DNA of 10,161 bases from Gemmatimonadales bacterium (GTDB lineage: Bacteria > Gemmatimonadota > Gemmatimonadetes > Gemmatimonadales > GWC2-71-9), in contig JAUVTI010000058.1 of assembly GCA_030601605.1 (NCBI GenBank), positions 1 to 10,161 of the forward strand. The letters are read 5' to 3'. The stretch's first letter is position 1. Each line of letters opens with the position of its first letter. Shown here piece by piece: positions 6,387-10,161 of the stretch. The position numbers and the translations under genes were made by a program. The notes under the pieces are model-generated. The model searched no databases. It worked only from the letters and a program-made list of their open reading frames with translations, and was not told where the DNA came from.

Positions 6387-7970
6387 CTACCGCGGACCCC
6401 CTTCCAGCAACCTCAGCTCGACGCGCCGGTTATCCGACCGCCCTGAGGCCGTCGAGTTGTCGGCAATCGGCTGGTCGGGGCCGTAACCCACGGCCACCAT
6501 CCGCGACGGCTCCACACCCTTGCGCGCCATGTACGCCTTCACCGCCTGCGCCCGCTGCTGGGACAGCCGCATGTTGTAGGAGTGGCTTCCCGTGATGTCC
6601 GTGTGTCCGGCGATCTCGACGCGAACTTCCGGGTGTGCGAGCAGCGACGAGGCGACCACGTCGAGGATCGAGTACGACGCCGCGGTCAGCGCGGAGCGGT
6701 TCACCTGGAAGTTCACTCCCCTGAGGACCAGGGCCTGTACTACGCCCTGCTCCACCACGAAGAGGATCGGACAGCCGACCTCGTCGACCGCCTGGCCCGG
6801 AGCTGTGTTGGGACAGCGGTCCAGGCTGTCGGGTACGCCGTCTCCGTCACTGTCGCGCTCGATCGGGCAGCCGCGCTCGTCCACCTCGAAGCCGGCGGGC
6901 GTGTCGGGACACTGATCGAGATCGTCGATCACGCCGTCGCCGTCGCTGTCGGCCGGGCAGCCGGTCGCATCTACGGTAGTCCCGGCTGGCGTGTCTGGGC
7001 ACTGGTCAATGCCGTCGAAGACGCCGTCACCGTCGGAGTCGAGCGGACAACCCTGCGCGTCGACGGTGGCGCCGAGCGGTGTGTCGGGGCACTGATCGAG
7101 CCCGTCGAACACTCCGTCCTCATCCGAGTCGAGCGGGCAGCCGTGCTCGTCGACCACCGCTCCCGCTGGAGTGTTGGGGCAGACGTCGATGCCGTCGAAC
7201 ACGCCGTCGCCGTCCGTATCGGTCGGACAGCCCTTCTCGTTCACGAACGCTCCGGCCGGAGTGTTCGGGCACTCGTCTATGCCGTCGAACACGCCGTCGC
7301 CGTCGGAATCCATCGGGCATCCGACTGCGTCCACCGTCGCGCCCCGCGGAGTGTCGGGACACTGGTCGGTGGTATTGGGTACACCGTCCTTGTCGGCGTC
7401 ACGCGGAGGCCCGCCGAACGCGAAGATCGAGATGCCCGCGGCCGCACCGAGGTTCACGGCGCCACCGTTGGTCGGAGAGAGAGCTGCGTTCGGGATGTAG
7501 CTCACGCGGCCCTCGATGCGCAGCGCCACCCGGCCCCCGAGCGAGAACCGGTCGCCGAGTATCAGGTACCCGGCGTTGTCCTGCACGTCGACCGAACCGC
7601 TGTAGAAAATGCGGTTGTAGCCCAAACCGATGTAGAGGCTGCCGAGCACCGTGGGGCGCGTATGTGCAACGAACGTCGCGCCGAGGCGACTCACGTTCAC
7701 ATCGAAGTCGAGCGTGTCGCTGGTGGCGGTGTAGTCAGCGAACGCCTCGAGCGAGAACGTGCGGCTGAAGTACAAGCCGAGCACGCCACCCGCACCGAAG
7801 CTGGACTCGAGTCCGATGTGCGTGCTGTTGTAGCTGGTGTAGGTGCCGAGCAGGCCGAGCTCGACCTGCATGGCGCTACCTGATTGCGCGCGTGCCGCCG
7901 GAGAAAACAGGGCGGCCGCCAGTCCGGTGAGGATCGCTGCGCGGCGGATCCGTTGTGTGGTCATTTCCAT
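6387..7970 (-). CDS. OmpA-family outer membrane protein with TSP3-type calcium repeats
   Basis: Predicted 527-residue outer-membrane protein. Residues 1-29 are a signal peptide ending AARAQ. Residues about 32-188 have alternating hydrophobic strands (GLLGTYTSY, VLGLYFSRTFSLEAFADYTAT, GSLYIGLGYNRIFY, ALRIEGRVSYIP), suggesting a small beta-barrel. Residues 191-402 are seven Asp-rich 30-residue repeats. Residues about 405-525 form the OmpA C-terminal peptidoglycan-binding domain, with GHTD (455-458), YNMRLSQQRA (465-474), GYGPDQP and NRRVEL. Asp458 and Arg473 correspond in spacing to the E. coli OmpA pair that binds diaminopimelate. Role: anchors the outer membrane to the cell wall, with the repeats as a Ca2+-stiffened spacer. 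Two ATGs are possible, at 7970 and 7964; neither has a good ribosome binding site. The stop is doubled (TAG TAA, 6389-6384). It lies 52 bp downstream of the chemoreceptor gene. Confidence 0.92.
   Translation of the reverse strand: MEMTTQRIRRAAILTGLAAALFSPAARAQSGSAMQVELGLLGTYTSYNSTHIGLESSFGAGGVLGLYFSRTFSLEAFADYTATSDTLDFDVNVSRLGATFVAHTRPTVLGSLYIGLGYNRIFYSGSVDVQDNAGYLILGDRFSLGGRVALRIEGRVSYIPNAALSPTNGGAVNLGAAAGISIFAFGGPPRDADKDGVPNTTDQCPDTPRGATVDAVGCPMDSDGDGVFDGIDECPNTPAGAFVNEKGCPTDTDGDGVFDGIDVCPNTPAGAVVDEHGCPLDSDEDGVFDGLDQCPDTPLGATVDAQGCPLDSDGDGVFDGIDQCPDTPAGTTVDATGCPADSDGDGVIDDLDQCPDTPAGFEVDERGCPIERDSDGDGVPDSLDRCPNTAPGQAVDEVGCPILFVVEQGVVQALVLRGVNFQVNRSALTAASYSILDVVASSLLAHPEVRVEIAGHTDITGSHSYNMRLSQQRAQAVKAYMARKGVEPSRMVAVGYGPDQPIADNSTASGRSDNRRVELRLLEGGPR
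6765..7400 (-). repeat. Seven tandem 30-codon TSP3-type repeats inside the OmpA-family gene
   Basis: Units at 7311-7400, 7221-7310, 7131-7220, 7041-7130, 6951-7040, 6861-6950 and 6765-6854 each encode one 30-residue unit of the form DSDGDGVFDGIDQCP(D/N)TPAG...VD..GCP. Only between units 6 and 7 is there an insert, of two residues (Glu-Arg, 6855-6860). Each unit has the Asp-rich Ca2+-binding loop and two Cys, one after the loop and one near the end, as in thrombospondin type 3 repeats. At DNA level stretches such as GCCGTCGAACACGCCGTCGC recur at 90-bp spacing, so slippage or recombination could change the copy number. Confidence 0.92.
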
Positions 7971-8022
7971 AAGCGTGACAACAATTTACAGTCTGGGGTA
8001 CCCCCTAATACTGTGGCGTGCG
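7971..8022 (-). promoter_or_regulatory. 52-bp spacer before the OmpA-family gene with a GGGGTACCCC palindrome
   Basis: The spacer lies between the chemoreceptor stop (8023) and the OmpA start. It holds a perfect 10-bp palindrome, GGGGTACCCC at 7995-8004, and an AT-rich stretch (TGTAAATTGTTG on the minus strand) just downstream of it. A -10-like element within TGTAAAT is possible, but no -35 is convincing. The OmpA-family gene could be read from here or from the chemoreceptor transcript. Confidence 0.35.
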
Positions 8023-10137
8023 TCACTCCGGGGCTGTGCGCTCCTCGCCCCCCACGAAGCTGGCCCCCTGGGAGAGCTGCTCGGCCAGCTGCGAGAGCTC
8101 CGCGGCGCCCCGAGCCAGCTCGGCGATCGCGGTGAGCTGCTCCTTGCTGGCCGCCGCCACGTCTCCGGCCTCCCTGGCCGAGCCGGCGGCAGCGTCCCGG
8201 GCCTCATCCAGCATCTTCTGCGTGGTGCCTGCCAGGTCCCTGTTCTGCTTCGGTCCCTCGGCCATCTGCTCGGCCCTCCTTCGGGCGTCGGCGGCCGTGG
8301 CGACGATCTGGTCCAGCTCTCCGGTCCAGGCCTCCGAGGTCTGGGTGACGGCGGTCAGTTGGCCGCTGAGCTCCTCCAGGACCCCCGCCGCACGGTCGAT
8401 TGCGCGGCGCGTCTCCTGGGCTCCCCGGCCCATCTGGCGGGCCGCGTGGGAGCTCTGCTCCGCCAGTTTGCGCACCTCGTCGGCCACCACGGCGAATCCC
8501 CTGCCGTGGACGCCGGTGCGGGCTGCCTCGATTGTGGCGTTCAGCGCCAACAGGTTGGTCTGGTTCGCGATCTGAGCGATCGTCTCCGAGAACTCCTCCA
8601 CGTCCTTGGCGGCGTCGCGCAGCCGGCTCACCTCGGCCGCGCCCTCTGCGATGGTGGTGATGAGCTGTCCCAGCTGGTCGACCGTGCGGCCGCTTGCATC
8701 GCGCACCCCGAGCGCGGTCTCAGCCGTGGCCTGATTGGCCTCCTGGGTGCGGGCCACCGCGTTGAGTGTGACGTCGATGCTCTGGCCGAGCTCGGCCAGG
8801 GATTGGGCGGCCTGCTCGACACGCTTTGCCGCCTGCTGGGCTTGCGATTCGGCTTTCATCGCGCTCTCGGCCATGTGCCGCGCCGCAGACTGAATCCGCT
8901 CGTTCGCGGCGGAGAGCTGCCGTACATAGGCCGCCGTATGCTCCGAGGACTCGGCCATCGGCGCTACCAGCGTGCTCAGCGCCAGCGAGAGGGCCAGCTG
9001 CGGCGCCAGCATGTTGAGCAACTCGCCGTCAGCGGGCCGGTACACGGTGGGGTCCGAGTGCCGCACGCTCCATATTCCCACGAGAGTCTTGCCCTGATGG
9101 AGCGGGATGAGGATCTCCGATCCCGGCTTCTCGCCCTCCGGCAGGACCATCATCGTCTTCGTGTGCACGTTGGCCACTATGGGCCCGCCGGCCCGAACCG
9201 CCTCGCCCACCAGTCCCGCATCGGCGTCGAATCGAAGCGGCTCGTCGGTGCTCGTGTCGGCCACGAGCTCGATCTCGTTTGCCGCTGCGATGTGGCGGCC
9301 CACCCCCATGTGCTCCCAGGGTACCAACTTGCCGGTGAGCTCCTGGAGCCGGGCGAAGCTCTTCCGGATGCTCACGTCCGCCGCCACGGCCCCGGCCAGC
9401 CCATGCACGAGCTTGAGCTCGTCGGCCCGGACCGCGGTCTGGATCACCCACCAGACGAGCCACGCGGCAGCTACCAACGCGGCGGCGATGAACGCCGCTG
9501 CGCTAGGCCTGATGTCGGCCGTCGCGACGGAGACCCACCCCATCGCGAATGCTGCGCCGGCAGCATTCACCACGCCCTCCCAGCGCAGCGTGAGCTTCAC
9601 GTCGGTGCGCGGCAGCACGCCGGCGAGCCCCAGTTGCGTGTAGAACGTGGCGTTGGCCAGGACCGGTGGGGCGAGGACCGCGATTGCGAGGGGGAGAAGA
9701 TTGTCGGCCGAGATGGCCGCGGAGCCCAGGCCTCCGCCCAACGCGTCGTAGGCGAGCCCGACCAATCCGACCGCCAGCACGACGTGACCCAGCGTCACCA
9801 GGCTCTCCCTGATTGCTCTCCGCCGGAGCAGCACGTCCCCGCCGGGAATGCCGATCGCGCCCACCAGGATTGCGAACGGCCATCCCCTGAGCAGGAAGGC
9901 GATGAGGGTGACGCCCATGATGAACGAGGCGAATCCCTTGCCGGGGAGAGCTATGCCGAACCGCCGGCTCAGCGCGGCGGCGGTGGACAGTATCAGCAGC
10001 TGGAGGTAGAACGCACCGGCCCGGAGCTCCGGGCGATCCATGAGTGCCAAGATGGCGCCGGCTACGAAAGCGACGCCCGCGACGGTGACGAAGATCCGCA
10101 CCCAGCTCGCGACCTTACGGTTCTCAGCTATCCACAC
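8023..10137 (-). CDS. Membrane chemoreceptor (MCP) with polytopic N-terminus and GAF domain; 5' end uncertain
   Basis: Predicted 704-residue methyl-accepting chemotaxis-type protein that would pass a signal to CheA/CheW. Residues about 13-232 contain seven or eight hydrophobic helices (e.g. 13-33, 113-133, 147-166, 187-205, 212-232), unlike the usual two-helix receptor with a periplasmic sensor. Residues about 240-390 look like a GAF domain (ADAGLVGEAVRAGGPIVANV, SEILIPLHQGKTLVGIWSVR). Residues about 400-690 are Ala/Glu/Gln-rich coiled coil. The conserved hairpin tip is at 519-560 (IAQIANQTNLLALNATIEAAR, GRGFAVVADEVRKLAEQSS). No HAMP domain and no C-terminal CheR-docking pentapeptide are seen. 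The tip reads NATIEAARTGV where most receptors have NAAIEAARAGE. The start used is a GTG at 10135-10137 with no ribosome binding site. The frame remains open to the window end (10161), so the true start may lie outside. Signalling-domain identity is firm; the ligand is unknown. Confidence 0.9.
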   Translation of the reverse strand: MWIAENRKVASWVRIFVTVAGVAFVAGAILALMDRPELRAGAFYLQLLILSTAAALSRRFGIALPGKGFASFIMGVTLIAFLLRGWPFAILVGAIGIPGGDVLLRRRAIRESLVTLGHVVLAVGLVGLAYDALGGGLGSAAISADNLLPLAIAVLAPPVLANATFYTQLGLAGVLPRTDVKLTLRWEGVVNAAGAAFAMGWVSVATADIRPSAAAFIAAALVAAAWLVWWVIQTAVRADELKLVHGLAGAVAADVSIRKSFARLQELTGKLVPWEHMGVGRHIAAANEIELVADTSTDEPLRFDADAGLVGEAVRAGGPIVANVHTKTMMVLPEGEKPGSEILIPLHQGKTLVGIWSVRHSDPTVYRPADGELLNMLAPQLALSLALSTLVAPMAESSEHTAAYVRQLSAANERIQSAARHMAESAMKAESQAQQAAKRVEQAAQSLAELGQSIDVTLNAVARTQEANQATAETALGVRDASGRTVDQLGQLITTIAEGAAEVSRLRDAAKDVEEFSETIAQIANQTNLLALNATIEAARTGVHGRGFAVVADEVRKLAEQSSHAARQMGRGAQETRRAIDRAAGVLEELSGQLTAVTQTSEAWTGELDQIVATAADARRRAEQMAEGPKQNRDLAGTTQKMLDEARDAAAGSAREAGDVAAASKEQLTAIAELARGAAELSQLAEQLSQGASFVGGEERTAPE

Positions 10138-10161
10138 GGCAGTTACCGAGGGTGTTGGTGT

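Noticed and set aside
5223..6486. Several plus-strand open frames opposite the DUF4015 gene and its leader (5223-5654, 5688-6185, 6226-6486)
   Set aside because: They lie antisense to a conserved gene or cross the hairpin, with no domain motif.
6765..7400. CRISPR-like array suggested by regular repeats
   Set aside because: The 90-bp period is in-frame and codes for TSP3 units; there is no short repeat with unique spacers.
6582..7883. 433-codon plus-strand open frame opposite the OmpA-family gene, with a repetitive protein
   Set aside because: Its repeats are the antisense reading of the 90-bp TSP3 repeats. The minus strand carries the signal peptide, Ca2+ motifs and OmpA domain.

Overview
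The window is GC-rich bacterial chromosomal DNA, densely coded, with six protein genes and no RNA gene, insertion sequence, CRISPR array or phage gene that I can see. The most likely source is a Gram-negative soil or sediment bacterium of the Gemmatimonadota type. This is an inference. It rests on high GC, an OmpA-like outer-membrane protein, several Sec-exported proteins whose signal peptides all end in ...AQ, and an M28 peptidase with an N-terminal PA-like domain. Acidobacteria or a deltaproteobacterial lineage are not excluded.

Layout: positions 1-192 are non-coding, with GC-rich hairpins just past the end of the first gene. Two minus-strand genes, an exported beta-propeller-like protein (1869-2801) and an M28-family exopeptidase-like protein (193-1866), lie 2 bp apart and look like one operon. 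A 61-bp divergent spacer (2802-2862) separates them from a plus-strand aconitase-family hydratase (2863-4878). That gene converges, with only 8 bp between stop codons, on a minus-strand exported DUF4015-type putative glycoside hydrolase (4887-6248). Upstream of the hydrolase on the minus strand come an OmpA-family protein with seven calcium-binding TSP3-type repeats (6387-7970) and a membrane chemoreceptor with a polytopic N-terminus and a GAF domain (8023-10137). The chemoreceptor may begin just beyond the window edge.

Functionally this is mostly a housekeeping and envelope region. It holds one central-carbon enzyme, four exported or outer-membrane proteins and one signalling receptor. I see no dedicated defence, biosynthetic or mobile system. 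The observation most worth following is in the M28 protein. Both residues expected to hold one of the two zinc ions (His and Asp) are Asn, and the catalytic Glu is Gly, while the other zinc site is intact. Other points of interest are the domain order of the aconitase-family enzyme, a promoter-like box placed so that the propeller mRNA would be leaderless, a perfect 14-bp hairpin in the leader of the glycoside-hydrolase-like gene, and the chemoreceptor's unusual architecture.
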